A stretch of DNA of 64,000 bases, taken from positions 10,744,001 to 10,808,000 of the forward strand of contig JAZBRS010000054.1 in NCBI GenBank assembly GCA_037176725.1, in the 5' to 3' direction. The translations under genes and the position numbers were made by a program. The stretch's first letter is position 1. Every line of letters starts with the position of its first letter. This document shows positions 46,834 through 59,499 of the stretch, one piece after another. This stretch comes from Posidonia oceanica (lineage: Eukaryota > Streptophyta > Magnoliopsida > Alismatales > Posidoniaceae). The notes under the pieces are model-generated. The model worked only from the letters and a program-made list of their open reading frames with translations, was not told the origin of the DNA and ran no database searches.

Positions 46834-47178
46834 TCTTATTCTTTTTTACCTTAAACCCTTGAAGCTAAAAGAGAATCGATTTTCCTCTCATGATCGAGAT
46901 CAGAACCTTCCCGCAGTCTTACGGGAACCAGGACCAAGATCTCCAAGATAAAGACCAAGAATGAAGTCCGACGTCAACAAAAAGGCCACAACTGGAGTAG
47001 AGGAGGAAGTTCAAAAACTTGGAAGAGAGAGAGGAAGAATGAAAAACTTTATTAATGATCTTTTTCATTGAAAAAGGTAAACTGCAACAGTTTTCTATTG
47101 GACACATGCGGGAAGAAATTTTCGTGTCATGAATGAAACGCAAAAATAAAGAGAAAAGAACTGTCAAAGAAGCATTGT

Positions 47179-47199
47179 TTTTGTTTGCAAACGATAAGC
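47179..47199 (-). mobile_element. Extremely truncated LINE insertion (21 bp)
   Basis: On the minus strand, GCTTATCGTTTGC plus a short A-rich tail matches the 3' end of LINE C (ACTTACCGTTTGC plus A). It is flanked by 16-bp direct repeats GTCAAAGAAGYATTGT (47163-47178 and 47200-47215) with one mismatch. Confidence 0.65.
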
Positions 47200-47215
47200 G
47201 TCAAAGAAGTATTGT

Positions 47216-48638
47216 GATGGCAGAGAGCTAGAGATCATAGGCCAGAGGTTGTTGCTACTTGACATTTTTAAAATAAAAAAAATCCCGCCACAGTAGGTTT
47301 CTCTTTTGCATTATTTGCACCATATCTCACTTCTGATTACTATAAACTCAAGGTAGACATCATGTTCCCCATGTTACAACAAGAGTATCATCATGTACTC
47401 GCATCCTTTCCCAAACCAACAAACTTCTGTCATATTATATTGTGTAAGATAATAAAATAAGTCATAATAAAAACAAAATGGTTGTGACAGAAGGAATGGG
47501 GTAAATTTAACTAAAATAAAATAGCCCAACCAAGATTAGCTGCAACTTAAGCATCGTATCGATGAGTAGGCGTTGACTATGAGCAGGTAATTTGAGAAGA
47601 TGAAAGTAAAAATTTCAAAAACCTTAGCAGTGGACATGCGATGTAGACAAGCATATATCACACATATCGAGTCATTCTTGGCACTAATTCATATATCATG
47701 TACACTAACTCTTTTATCTGCACGTAAGTGAGGACGTAAGTCACGTAATCTGGTACTTACAGGTGTTTGAGTTGTTGCGTAAGTAAATAAGTCACTTATG
47801 CGACTTATGAAAATACCTCACCTAGGTGAAAATTATTTACGTAACGAGGTAAATCACATAAGTGATTGTTGTTAGCTTCATCTATTTAATTAAAGGCGAC
47901 TTTATCCTCTACTTAAAATTGAACTTTACATCTCTTTTTATTGCCCAACCAGACATGTGGACTCGGGTATGTTACGTGTGGTGAATTACATGACTTACGT
48001 GTCATAACTTATGGTACTTGCATGCAAACAAAACTAACGATTCTCGGTAATCTCAACTGATAATTTAATTTAAATAAACCCTTATCACTAATGATGTTTT
48101 GTATTCTATTATTACCGTTTGTAAAAAAATATATAAGAGAAAATAACCTTCATTATCGTTTGCAAAAAAAACTAATGATGCTTTGCATGATGATTAGTAG
48201 AAACTCTCCAGTCCAGATCGCTCATGACCTCGGTTCCTACTCCCAAGCAGCAAGAATACGACAACTTTTGCTTTCCCTTGTCCTCCACTCCACATGTGAG
48301 TTTTTTGCAAACACCCACAGGCCACAGCACTCGTTTCCCAACAAGGAGAAGCGGTGACCACATCCCCACCCCATTTCTCACCTTTACCCTTTTTACCCTT
48401 TTGGTCAGAGCGGGGAAATTCATGTCTTCTTACAATCGTTTGACTCCCACGACCACCACCACCGCCTCCTGCTAGATTCCTCCTCTTCCCCTCCGATCAC
48501 CACCACCACCGCCGCTCCTCTCTTCGCCGGTGGGGGAGGTCTTGGTGCCTCTGCTGTTGTTGTCGTGGTGGTGGATCTGGGGATTGGAAGAGAGGGGTGA
48601 TTTCCGAGGTGGTGGAGAGGACATTGGAGTGGAGATTG
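47216..48638. other. Upstream region and 5' UTR of the PRAF gene
   Basis: Non-coding apart from the short LINE insertion at 48105. The stretch 47715-48010 is dense in ACTTAYG and CGTAAGT words in both orientations. From about 48230 the DNA becomes CT- and CCACC-rich, which is probably the core promoter and leader. A TSS cannot be placed. Confidence 0.45.
48105..48171 (+). mobile_element. Truncated LINE-end insertion (67 bp, two 3' ends)
   Basis: It contains ATTACCGTTTGTAAAAAAA and, 34 bp later, ATTATCGTTTGCAAAAAAAA, both like the LINE B/C 3' terminus with a poly(A) tail. It is flanked by 17-bp direct repeats CTAATGATGYTTTGYAT (48088-48104 and 48172-48188) with two mismatches. Confidence 0.65.
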
Positions 48639-48671
48639 ATGAGAATCCGGGGAAAGATCTGTTATCTATGA
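48639..48671 (+). promoter_or_regulatory. uORF 1 of the PRAF gene (10 codons)
   Basis: ATG at 48639 and TGA at 48669-48671. The stop overlaps the next uORF's ATG (ATGA). It matters only if transcription starts upstream of it. Confidence 0.5.
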
Positions 48672-48971
48672 CGACCGGAGCCCCGGCAGCACGATCGGTG
48701 CGGGCGGCGGTGTTCCGGAGTGGCTCTCACATGGAATGGCAGATCCACTTGGCTCTGGGAACTCCGACAGGGACACTGACAAGGTGAGTACGGGGTTGTG
48801 TGTTTGTGTGGCTTTCGGTTTGATTCTTCTTGCTTGTCGAGGTGGTGGTGGACTTCTGTTCTACTTCGCTGTGTAGGTATCTATTGGTTTGATTTTGATG
48901 TTTTTTTTTTGTCGTTGTTCTTCTTTTGGTTCGTGGATTTGGTTGTGTTTTGAAGGTGCTCGTTGCTTTGA
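48668..48971 (+). promoter_or_regulatory. uORF 2 of the PRAF gene, overlapping the main start
   Basis: ATG at 48668, a different frame from the main ATG at 48736. It runs through exon 1 (to 48783), crosses the first splice junction and stops at 48969-48971 in exon 2, giving 43 codons. A second ATG in this frame (48731) sits 5 bp before the main ATG. Confidence 0.55.
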
Positions 48972-51900
48972 AGAAGGGCGCTCAGCTGCTGAAGTATGGT
49001 CGGAAAGGGAAGCCCAAGTTTTGCCCTTTTCGGCTTTCGAATGTGAGTTTTGCTACTCTTCCTGTCTGCGATGTTGACTAATCTACATTTTAGTTCCATT
49101 TTTTCTTTCTTTTGCTTCTGTTCTGATGATTTAACTTTTCTTTGAGAAAGTCAAGCGATGAAAGAAAGATATGGTTTGAGTTTGCTGCTGTTGTGATCGT
49201 AACTAAAAGTCGTTAGATCTACAATATATGTGTTTTGTGAGCTTCCTTTTGTGCTCGAGTATCTTGTTGATGCTAACCTACGTTCAGTTTTTATTTCTCT
49301 CGTTAAAGTTGTGCAAAGCTATCCCCAGCTATTCTTCAGAGTTAGAACTGTTGGAGGTCTGAGCTAGCCATGAGCTGACAAATTTACTTTTAAGGTGTAA
49401 TGCTGATAATGGATGACAGATGCAGCATTAGGTTTCTTTCTTATACCAGATGTATGCTTCAAAACTTAAAAAATTAAGCAAAAGTTGTTGGCCAGATGCA
49501 ACTACATTGCAACCAATCTTGGCTAAAGTAGAATTAGCAAATGGAATGGTCTGTCAACTTATCTAGTGAGTAGTGACATGCTTATAAATTTCTTGTTTTT
49601 CTTCTGCTTTTGAATTTGGTCATACATATTAATGCTTGTTTAATTCATTGTGATTTTAAGCATTTAAGGAAAACCATGTAGCAGTAGGTGACCACAATTA
49701 TAAAGTTGCCTTTTGAAGCTGCTTCATTTAGTTGAAATGTTGTCTGTTGCAGCTACTAAGAATCTTTATATGCTTCTGGGTTATGTGAGAGTATATATTC
49801 TTCACCAGAAATACTTTACAGACTACAATCCAATTCATGGATACGGAATTTATCAAGTATTACTGTCACAATGCTCTTGAGTTCTGACATGAATGGCTAA
49901 GCTGGACTGTGACAAGTGTTGGCATTACACAACCTAAAATTAGCTGTATGCAACGAAATGATGAAAGCAAACTAATATTTGCATGGTCCTCCAAGGAAAA
50001 CTTGTGGTGCTCTTATGCCATCCTCAGCTCTTGGTAGCCAGAAATCATCAGCATTTGTTAGGAGTTTTCATGATATTAATTTAGTATATTGCAGTTAGTT
50101 TTGATACTGTAAATAGTGGTAATTCAGGAAAAGTTCAAGCACTTTGAATGGTTGTTCACATTTTCTTGTCACTCAGGATGAGTCTACGCTAATCTGGCTT
50201 TCAAGTGGTGGAGAAAAGGTACTAAAGCTAGCAACAGTTTCAAAGATCGTTCCTGGACAGAGAACTGTAAGTTCATCCTTCATGTCAATCCATGCTTTTC
50301 TGGTACACTGCTAATTGTTTTCAGTAAGACACACAGTTAAAGTTTTGAGATTCAATTTTTATATCAGTATCGCTGCTGATTTTTCCTATTTTTCTCTTCT
50401 TAGGCTGTTTTCCAAAGGTACTTGTGTCGTGAAAAAGAGTACTTGTCTTTCTCTCTCATTTATGACAGTGGGAAGAGGTCCCTTGATCTGGTTGGTGATC
50501 CTCTTTTGTATTTTCTTAAGATTTTAAGATCTGGATTTCATTTTACTATTTTGAATATATTGATATTTATCATATTCTTACTAGATATGCAAAGACAAAG
50601 TTGAAGCTGAAGTCTGGTTTGCTGGGTTAAAGGCATTGATTGCTTCTGGTCAATGTGGACGTTCAAAAATCGATGGATGGAGTGAGGAAGGAATTCATTT
50701 TGATGTAAATACTTTACTCAATTTGTTTATTTATACTTCTTTTACAGTATTCTGTTCAGGCAAGTATCAGCTCATTCCCTAATATTCTCTTCTTTTTTTT
50801 TGAAAAGCATTCCTAAATATTCTTACTTAAGATGTTTAGCGAAATTTGTTAAAATTTAGAATAACACCATCAAAGTGTGGATGGAGTTGAGCTTGGTTGA
50901 CTGTCTTGTCCTAATGTGCATGAATTAATTTAGTTGGTGACTTTTAATCTCATTCATTTATTCTTAGTTTAGATCCTGACCTTAAATTCGTAGATATGCC
51001 ATGTGTAATGAAGACCTGTGAGGCTGTGACTACATGTAGAAGGAAGGTCAAATTGAAAAAAAGTCAGGAAACATCATTGATGGCCTAAGATTGCATGGCT
51101 AGCATTGACCAGAAACAATTTAAACAGCATAAGGTGTTATTTTCATAATCCTCTATAAGAAATATCAGTATTGCAACGTCATATAGATCTATGGAAAGAA
51201 AGTGCTCATGTTGGTGACCTAGTTCTGTGATGGAGCAACTTTAGAAAGATTTATAAGAAAAGGTTATTTATTTCGAGCTCAGATAAAGAAGTGGAGTTTG
51301 ATATTTTGTGGTCTGCCTTTACTTGCAGGTTAATGTCGATAACCTTGTTGTTTTGTGATATCATTGGCATATTGATTCTTCCTTCCTTGTTCCTATAATA
51401 TTGTCTATGTTGATTCTTGTGAATGCTCTTAATCATCATTATCTCTTAAATTGTGCAATTGGAGTATTTGCAGGATAGCAGAGATTTGAGTTCCAACAGT
51501 TTCAGTGACAGTTCCATAAGTACCCCACGGGACATTAGCTCTCCAGAGAGCAGCCTTCACCTAAACAATTTACCCAAAAATAGTACTGAAAAATTGTCTG
51601 CTCTAGAAAGGTCAGATGCAACAAATATGCACGTGAAAGGAGCTTCTTCAGATGTTTTCCGAGTCAGCGTCTCTAGTGTGCCTAGTACATCCAGTCATGG
51701 TTCTGCACCGGATGACTGTGATTCTTTGGGGGATGTTTATCTATGGGGGGAGATCATAAATGACACTTCTGGCAAATTGAGTGATGATAAATGTGGTATT
51801 CCTTTCAGTCGAAGAGTTGATATTCTTTTACCTAGACCATTGGAGTCCAATACAGTTTTAGATGTGCAATACGTGGCATGTGGCGTAAGGCATGCTGCAT

Positions 51901-54900
51901 TGATAACAAGACAAGGAGAGGTTTTTACATGGGGTGAAGAATCTGGAGGACGCCTTGGCCATGGAGTTGGAACAAATGTTACTCAACCTCGTCTAGTTGA
52001 ATCTTTGGCTGCCACCACATCTGATTTTGTTGCTTGTGGGGAATTTCATACTTGTGCCATTAACTTCGCCGGTGAGCTCTATACATGGGGAGATGGCTCA
52101 TATCATGCTGGCCTTCTGGGTCATGGTAATGATGTCAGTCACTGCATACCTAGAAGAGTTTCAGGACCTCTGGATGGGCTTCAAGTTGCTTATGTGTCCT
52201 GTGGTGTTTGGCATACAGCCTTGATAACTTCAGCTGGTCAGCTTTTTACATTTGGTGATGGAACCTTTGGTGTCTTGGGCCATGGTAACAGAGAAAGTGC
52301 TGCATGTCCCAGGGAAGTAGAATCTTTGATGGGGTTGAAGACTGTTACTGTTGCATGTGGTGTATGGCATACAGCTGCTGCAGTAGAAGTTATTGCAACA
52401 CAGGCTAATAGTACTTTATCGTCTGGGAAGTTGTTCACTTGGGGAGATGGCGACAAGTATCGTCTTGGTCACGGTGACAAGGAGGCACGACTTAAACCCA
52501 CATGCGTGCCTTCTCTTATAGATTACAACTTCCACAGGTTAGCCTGTGGGCATAGCCTTACTGTTGGTCTGACCATATCAGGACGTGTTTTTACCATGGG
52601 AAGTTCTGTTTATGGTCAGCTTGGCAATCCCCATTCTGATGGAAAATCACCTTGTTCAGTGGAAGATAAGCTTGCTGGGGAGTGTGTTGGAGAAATTGCT
52701 TGTGGTTCTTACCATGTTGCAGTTTTAACAGCAAAGAATGAGGTTTACACTTGGGGGAAGGGAGCCAATGGAAGGTTAGGCCATGGCGACATTGAAGATC
52801 GGAAAACTCCGACTCTTGTTGAAGCCTTGAAGGACAGACCTGTTAAGCATATCATGTGCGGCTCAAATTTCACAGCTGCCATATGTCAACATAAGTGGGT
52901 TTCTGGTGCAGAACAGTCTCAATGCTCCTCTTGCAGACTAACATTTGGATTCACACGGAAAAGGCATAATTGCTACAATTGTGGACTTGTATTTTGCCAT
53001 TCGTGTAGCTCTAAGAAAGCCATGAGAGCTGCATTGTCTCCTAACCCTGCCAAGCCATATCGAGTTTGCGATTCTTGTTTTCTGAAATTGAACAAAGTTC
53101 TAGAATCTAGTGGTGTTAACAACAAGAAAGCTACTTCTCCATATTCATCAAGTGAAAATAAGGACAGGTATGAGAAGGCAGAGGCAAAGCCAATAAAGTC
53201 TCTAGGTCTCAGCAATCTGGACTTAATGATGTATCTTGACACCAAGGCAGCTAAATACGGGAGGAGAACCGAGTCACCAAATTTGGTTCCTGGCCCTCAA
53301 GTTTATTCATTGTTACAAGTGAAAGATGTTGGCTTCTCTAGTGGACCAGATATGCAGCGCATGGGTCTCAAAGCAGGTTTTTCATCAGCAACACCTTCTG
53401 TAAGCAATTCAAGGGCTGTGTCACCTTTCTCAAGAAAAGCTAGCCCTCAACGTTCTGCAACACCTTCCTCTACAACATTGGGCATTTCCTTTACTAAAAG
53501 TGCCGCTGATAATCTGAAGGAAGCAAATGACAATTTGAATATAGAAGTTCAGAAGTTGCGTGCCCAGGTAGAGTGCCTTGTTCTTTAGTTTTTCTTTTGT
53601 ACCTTGACTTTTCTTTTTGTATTTCTTATGTCTTGGTCTTTGAAAGGTTGAAAGTCTTAGGAAACAATGTGAACAACAAGAAGTTGAGATGCAGAAATCG
53701 GAATTGAAAGCTCAGGAAGCAATGGCACTTGCTACAGACGAGTCTGCAAAGTCTAAAGCTGCAAAAGAAGTTATGAAATCACTGACAGCACAGGTATACA
53801 TATTTGTGAGCTACAGACCTGTACTTGGACAGTTTATCTACCCAGGACTGCTCTATGAATATCATATCTGTGATGTCCCCTTAACGTAATATCATATCCT
53901 ATGATCAAATCAGAAGTATGGTTGTATGTCAAATCATTTCGTACAATTGAGCATCTAGGTCTCTTGTGCCGTAGAAAATTTAAAAATCAGTAAGAGTCAT
54001 ATTTGCTTGTATACAACCTATAAGTGGATTCAGCAAGTAATTGAAGATGGCATGATAATCACTTAATTGATGCATTTGTTTAGTTGAATATCGTGTGCTT
54101 CAACAAAAGTTATATGACACTCTCAACATCACGAGTCACGACAAATCATGGTAACTAGTTTCTTGATGTTCTTTGTGTTTATTTATTAAATATAATAAAC
54201 TCTTAAACAAATAAATCCTATCACTTTGTTTCAGTTCAAAAAATGATTTCCTAAATCATCTCACTTTGTTTTATTTCAAAATTTGAATTCTTATTAAATT
54301 TGTTCAGTGCGACCATGACTACCTCTGACACTGCTGCCATTACCACACCTTCCTCATTAGTAACCACTGATATTTACATTGTTAACACCAATTTTTTCTT
54401 TTTCTGCTGTCATAGCTAGTACCGTTATGACCTTCATTTTTTCTATCACTGCTTGCATTGCTGTCCCCAGTGCCATTTTCATCACTCTTGCCCCTTTAAC
54501 AGGCCCTTATCTCTGCAGCTACATAGTGTGTATGCCAGTAATACCATATGTTTTGGGTTAAGTATAATTTTTTTTGAAGCTATCCTATTGTATTTATATA
54601 ACTTCTGAACATCATAAGCACATCTTCATAATATTCTTATTGGAAAAGTCCTGTAATACACACATTGTGGTAAAATGACATTTGACCACCTTGCCTATTA
54701 AAGAATAGACATTTCTTTTGGATCATGAGATAAACTGATCGATGAGTATGGAATGCATGTATTATGGTAATTTAAAAATAGACTGCATATAGTAATTTGA
54801 ATTTTCTTTGCAAGGTGATACATTAATGTGCTAGGATGGTGTACTTATCATCAGTTGCCATTGCTCTTTCTAAATTTTGTGCAGCTCAAGGATATGGCTG

Positions 54901-56384
54901 AAAGGCTTCCATCTGGGGTTTATGATGGTGATGATAGTAGACCAGTATATGTGTCAAATGGCCCAAATGGGATCGACTCTCATATTATTCATCAATCCAA
55001 TTTAAATGGAAATACACAGTTAAGTGTAGATCCAAGAATTGGTTCACACATTCCTTCTCCTACAATGTCAAACCAAGTTGAAGTTTCTAGAGATACACTT
55101 GAAGCCAATGAAACAAGTGGACCCTTTCAAAAGCAGAGAACCATGAATTCTGATGGAAGGGAAGACAATGTAGCCACGTTATATCAGAACACTTATGGAA
55201 GATTGCCACCTGGAAGTAGAACTGAAACTGCTAATTTGAAGGGACTTGAAGGCTTTCCTAGTTCTGAAAATGGTTTGAAATCTGGAATTCTCACATCAGC
55301 TGCCAATCATCAAGTTGAGACAGAATGGCTGGAACAATATGAGCCTGGTGTATATATCACCCTTATGGTCCTTCGAGATGGGACTAGGGATCTCAAGCGT
55401 GTCCGATTCAGGTGATTCTCTTACTACATTTCTTTCTTACAATCATTTTGTTTTGACGGTATGCCGAATTTATCTCTGTTGCCTACCTTTATGCATCAAG
55501 GTGAATATTCTCTACAATGTGACAGTCAGCCTCTGATGTCAAAAGGTCTTTTTCAATGTTCCTCTTTTAGCTTCTAAAACAAAAAGTTTAACCACCAAAG
55601 GTCAACAGGTTAGGTACCATTAGATATGACATTTTCCATGGCGGCACATATTAGTACAGGATTAATGGATTATATTCACACCCATTCTGTTATCATAAAC
55701 TTTCTTTCCCGTCAAAAAGGAGAAAACATTTGAATAGGTGTTTGGGAGTAAGTTGCTTCCCATTCCTAACTGTAATAGTTCGTCTGACTTGGTAAGTTTT
55801 TCTTCTACTTTTTTTTTTCTTTTTTTTATGAGATTAGATAGTTAACTAGAAGAGTTCAGCTAACTCTGGTTGTTTTCTTTTCAACTTTTTGATGAGACTA
55901 CATACTATGAATAAGCAAAGCTGGTTATTCTCATTAGAATACCCACATGTAAGAGCCAGAATTAACCAGAATTTAGTTAGAATTATAAGATTTATCTCCA
56001 TATTAGGTTCATGGATATATGCTACTGAAAGTATGAGCTCCATTATTGGCTGTCATTCATCCACTTGTGGGGTCATAAACGTGAAGATGCAACGTGTCAG
56101 GTTTTGTTTCAAGAAATTTGATGCAGTGAAGTTAATTCTCTAATTGCAGTCCGTCTATGTTTTTTCCGTTTATGTTCCACTATTTTTCTATGTTTACAAT
56201 TTTCATTCTTCTCAATCAGAATTAGTAGAATTATTGTTGTAATTCTCAAAAAACATTTTGCAGTCGAAGAAAGTTTGGGGAGCATCAAGCTGAAACTTGG
56301 TGGTCGGAAAACCGTGAGAAGGTTTACAAAAAATACAATATTCGGCCATCTGATAAGTCCTCTGCAGAACCATTAACTGGTTGA
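48736..56384 (+). CDS. PRAF: PH, RCC1, FYVE and BRX domain protein (PRAF family), 9 exons, 1106 aa
   Basis: Exons: 48736-48783, 48956-49042, 50177-50266, 50404-50490, 50585-50704, 51474-53567, 53647-53793, 54885-55411, 56264-56384. The total is 3321 nt, in frame. Residues about 10-130 form the PH-like domain ([23 protein letters not shown]). About 230-610 are RCC1 repeats (Y-T-W-G-D-G; L-G-H-G). About 617-685 are FYVE with [10 protein letters not shown], a variant of the R(R/K)HHCR pocket. About 825-900 look like coiled coil, and about 1037-1095 are BRX ([21 protein letters not shown]). Such proteins bind phosphoinositide membranes. RCC1 repeats suggest exchange-factor activity on small GTPases. 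The main ATG matches the family N-terminus M-A-D-P. Confidence 0.95.
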
Positions 56385-56386
56385 TC

Positions 56387-56985
56387 TGCATCACTTAGAA
56401 CCTTACTGCGACATGTGAAAAGTTTGTTTTTTTTTTCCTTTTTCTTTTTTTCACATTAATTTTTCTCCTTGTTAATTTTGTCTTTCTGGGTCTGCCCTTG
56501 CCTTTTGTTTGGTAGTGTACATAATACCACGAATTATGAGAATAGTATATGTGGGCAGAACTTTCTTCCTGAGTTCCATACTGTTTTCTGTTTGGTTTGC
56601 ATGGTTTGGCTGTCTTCTAGGCTCAATTTTTTTTTTTTTTTTTTAAAACGGTCTTCTAGGCTCAATATGAGATCAGTACATGGGCATGGTGGCAGCAGAA
56701 CATTCTCTTTGTTAATTTGCATCACTTAGAACCTTACTGCGACAACAGGTGAAAAGTTTGTTTTTTTTTTCTTTTTTCCTTTTTCTTTTCCTTTATCTTT
56801 TTTTTCACATTAATTTTTCTCTTTGTTAATTTTGTCTTTCTGGGTCTGCCCTTGCCTTTTGTGTGGTAGTGTACATGATACCATGAATTATGAGAATAGT
56901 ATATGTGGGCAGAACTTTCTTCCTCAGTTCCATACTGTTTTCTGTTTGGTTTGCATGGTTTGGTTGTCTTCTAGGCTCAATGTTG
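56387..56985 (+). repeat. 331-bp tandem duplication in the PRAF 3' UTR region
   Basis: Copy 1 is 56387-56717 and copy 2 is 56718-about 56985. Both start TGCATCACTTAGAACCTTAC and contain the same T-rich tract and GGGTCTGCCCTTGCC. A shorter duplicated string (GTCTTCTAGGCTCAAT) flanks an 18-base T-run near 56630. Confidence 0.85.
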
Positions 56986-57139
56986 GCAAGGCAGCAGAAC
57001 ATTCTCTAGGAAGGACCGAAGGATCAATAAGAGATCAACATGGGGGCACGGGCACGGCAGCAGAACGTTCTCGGAGTTGCATTATTTCTGTTTGGTTTGG
57101 AATTATTACATATAGAATGTGCATTCTTATATTTTAATT

Positions 57140-59120
57140 TGCAGAAGTCCAAAAAAATCCCTACTTTCGGCTCATGCAATGGTTGTTGTGGGAAATGAGT
57201 TTTCGAATGGATTAGATCAAACAAAAACTAAACGAAGGAACAATCTCTTTCTCTCTCTTTGTCTCTGCGTGTACGACTGTACGTGTGTGTGAATATTCTC
57301 TGTGACTTTTTGATAGGATAAGGTAAAGATACATTGCTATTTCCATTTTCTATCATAGTTTCTTGGAAATCAAAACATAAATACCGACTCATTTTAGAAT
57401 GTCGTGTTTGGAAATAATACATCAGATTCAAATTCAGTACCAACAACTGATTCTCCAACCTTTTTCGGCTTGTGTTAGACTTGGTTGGTGCCTTAATTGT
57501 CTCTGTCTTGATATAATAAGATTTTGGATTAATACCAAATCCTTTTGTGGTTATTTTCTAAAAGAGAGGAGTAATTTACCATTAGTTCCCCGGTCCAAGG
57601 AGAATTACTAAAGCTAAGGTCTAATACATCTCAACTCCAAAAGCTACTTTTTCTTTAAAATATTACTTGCTACAACCAATAAATTTCTAGTATCTACCTA
57701 TTTGAAAGTCACGGTTAGAGACTGAACGGTGTCATACGTATTTCATGTTTTTCGCTTGCATACACGATATGTCTAGATGTATTTGTCGCCTATGTAATCA
57801 ATTAATACATAGAAAACATCACACAAGTTAGTTGAATAGTTTAATTTGTTATAAAAGTATTGTCGAAATAATATCCACACCTCACACCTCCATTCTCTTC
57901 ATGTATTCTACACGAGAAAATGGAATCAAGTTATGGTGCGACCTTGGATTAGAGTTTTGTATCCCTTGCGTATTCCTTGATAATTTGAATACATCATATT
58001 TCTCTTTCTAATTCTAGGAAGATTGTAGAATAGAAAAAGTTACCATTCCCTTTACATTTTCTCCTCCTCCATCAATTAGATTTTCGATCAGGGATTCTTT
58101 CCTTGGGCCTTTGAATAGGGTCGTTTTCTCCTTCTCCATCAATAAGGTCTTGAACTAAATTTAATAGTGAATTTGAATATAATCTAAGGTGGAGAATGAG
58201 TCTTAAAATTGGGTATTTAAATCCTGATCTCACGTCAACAGCTCAGGCCTGGATGCCTTGTTAACATTATTAAAGATCTGTCCAAATATATTTTAAAATT
58301 GAGCATATAAACATCTATATTTTTTTTAAATTTTATTCATTTACTTTTATTTTATAAACCATGATAGACTTTCCCTTATTTTTCTAATGGTGTCAACTCC
58401 GATCACGTCTCAAGTATAGAGATAAATATCTGTACTTTTTATTCAATAAAATTATGATGTTTGATGCGAAACAAGATTACAAGAGTAGTTTCAGTAAGAT
58501 ATCAAACTAAAACCTAAATCAAATTTAGGTTATGAAATAGAGGCTGGGGAGGCTACGTATGCAGTTGTATACACCTTATTTTTTATTTTGTTAGTTACTT
58601 TTAAAAGATTGCAACCATATAAATCACATCATTACAGCATAAAATACATATACGTAGAATTTTGTTGCAATCCAACTATCATAACTCTTTCATCTAAATG
58701 TTCAAAGTTTTTGGTAAATTTCAAATAAATCTCAGTTGTTAAAATTGTGTATATTATTCAATAGCAAACTCAACTCTAAAAATTATGAAATTTAAGTATG
58801 TTGTACAATATAAAGTGGATTAAGATGTAATGTATTTTGTTTTCCTTTGCCTATGAAATATACTTTTTATCTTCAAATTGGAATTAAAATATTTTATCTA
58901 TACATCATCAAGATTATAAAAAATACTTTTACTCTTCAAATTCGAATTAAGATATCCTTTTATCTACATATATTCCATCTTCAAATCCCTCCGGTCACGT
59001 TTCCAATAGATAGATAAAAAAAAAAAAAAATCTATAACCTTTATATTCTATAAATACAATGACCGATGGTTGCGATGATACTTTCCTATTTTTAACCGGA
59101 GTCCGCCACCCATCCCTTCT
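57140..59120. other. Intergenic AT-rich spacer
   Basis: No gene, RNA or element that I can support over about 2 kb. Low GC, A- and T-runs, and an A-run near 59017. Confidence 0.45.
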
Positions 59121-59126
59121 CTTCCA

Positions 59127-59150
59127 TATATATATATACATATATACCTG
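59127..59150 (+). promoter_or_regulatory. Probable TATA region of the WNK gene
   Basis: An alternating TA tract (TATATATATATACATATATA) lies about 200 bp before the first uORF and 350 bp before the CDS. The GC content rises just after it. It may equally be a microsatellite. Confidence 0.45.
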
Positions 59151-59347
59151 TCAATCAACCCGAATACAACTGAACGAGACACGGAGAGAAAATCACCATT
59201 GCCTTCCTCGGCTCTTTCTCGTCGCCAGAATCTCCTCCTTTTTCTAGGTTTTCGGTTGTTGCATCTTCGAGGGCGCCGATTATCTTAGGGTTTCCCTTCT
59301 CCCCTTTCTTCCTCCACGTCCGTTTCTCCTTGAGGGATTTTGATCCC

Positions 59348-59467
59348 ATGGAAGTCAGGTTAAGGCTCCTCCTCAGCGCCGTCTCGTCTCGTCTCGTCTG
59401 CGACCGCCTCCGAAGCTGCTGCGGCAAGTGCAGGTTCTTCGCATCGAAATCGTCGTACGCGCTCTAG
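59348..59467 (+). promoter_or_regulatory. uORF in the WNK leader (39 codons)
   Basis: ATG at 59348, TAG at 59465-59467, ending 32 bp before the main ATG at 59500. It covers a GTCTC repeat (59382-59398). No similarity is recognised. It would lie in the mRNA if transcription starts near the TATA tract. Confidence 0.5.
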
Positions 59468-59499
59468 TGCTGGTGGGGGGCCTTCCCTGTCGCCTCGGA

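Larger units (their letters stand above)
33867..47050 (-). mobile_element. LINE C, L1-type, full length but split by an LTR-like insertion
   Basis: It has the same plan as LINE B. The 3' end is the T-run from 33865, preceded on the minus strand by ACTTACCGTTTGC. A 19-bp target duplication with three mismatches flanks it: 33848-33866 and 47051-47069, both ATTAAT...TTTTTCATT. Without the 5.9-kb insertion the element is about 7.3 kb. It is related to LINE B but clearly a separate insertion. Confidence 0.87.

Noticed and set aside
53689..54561. Short frames in PRAF intron 7
   Set aside because: They run off the end of exon 7 or are intronic; the joined exons 7 and 8 give the family coiled coil without them.
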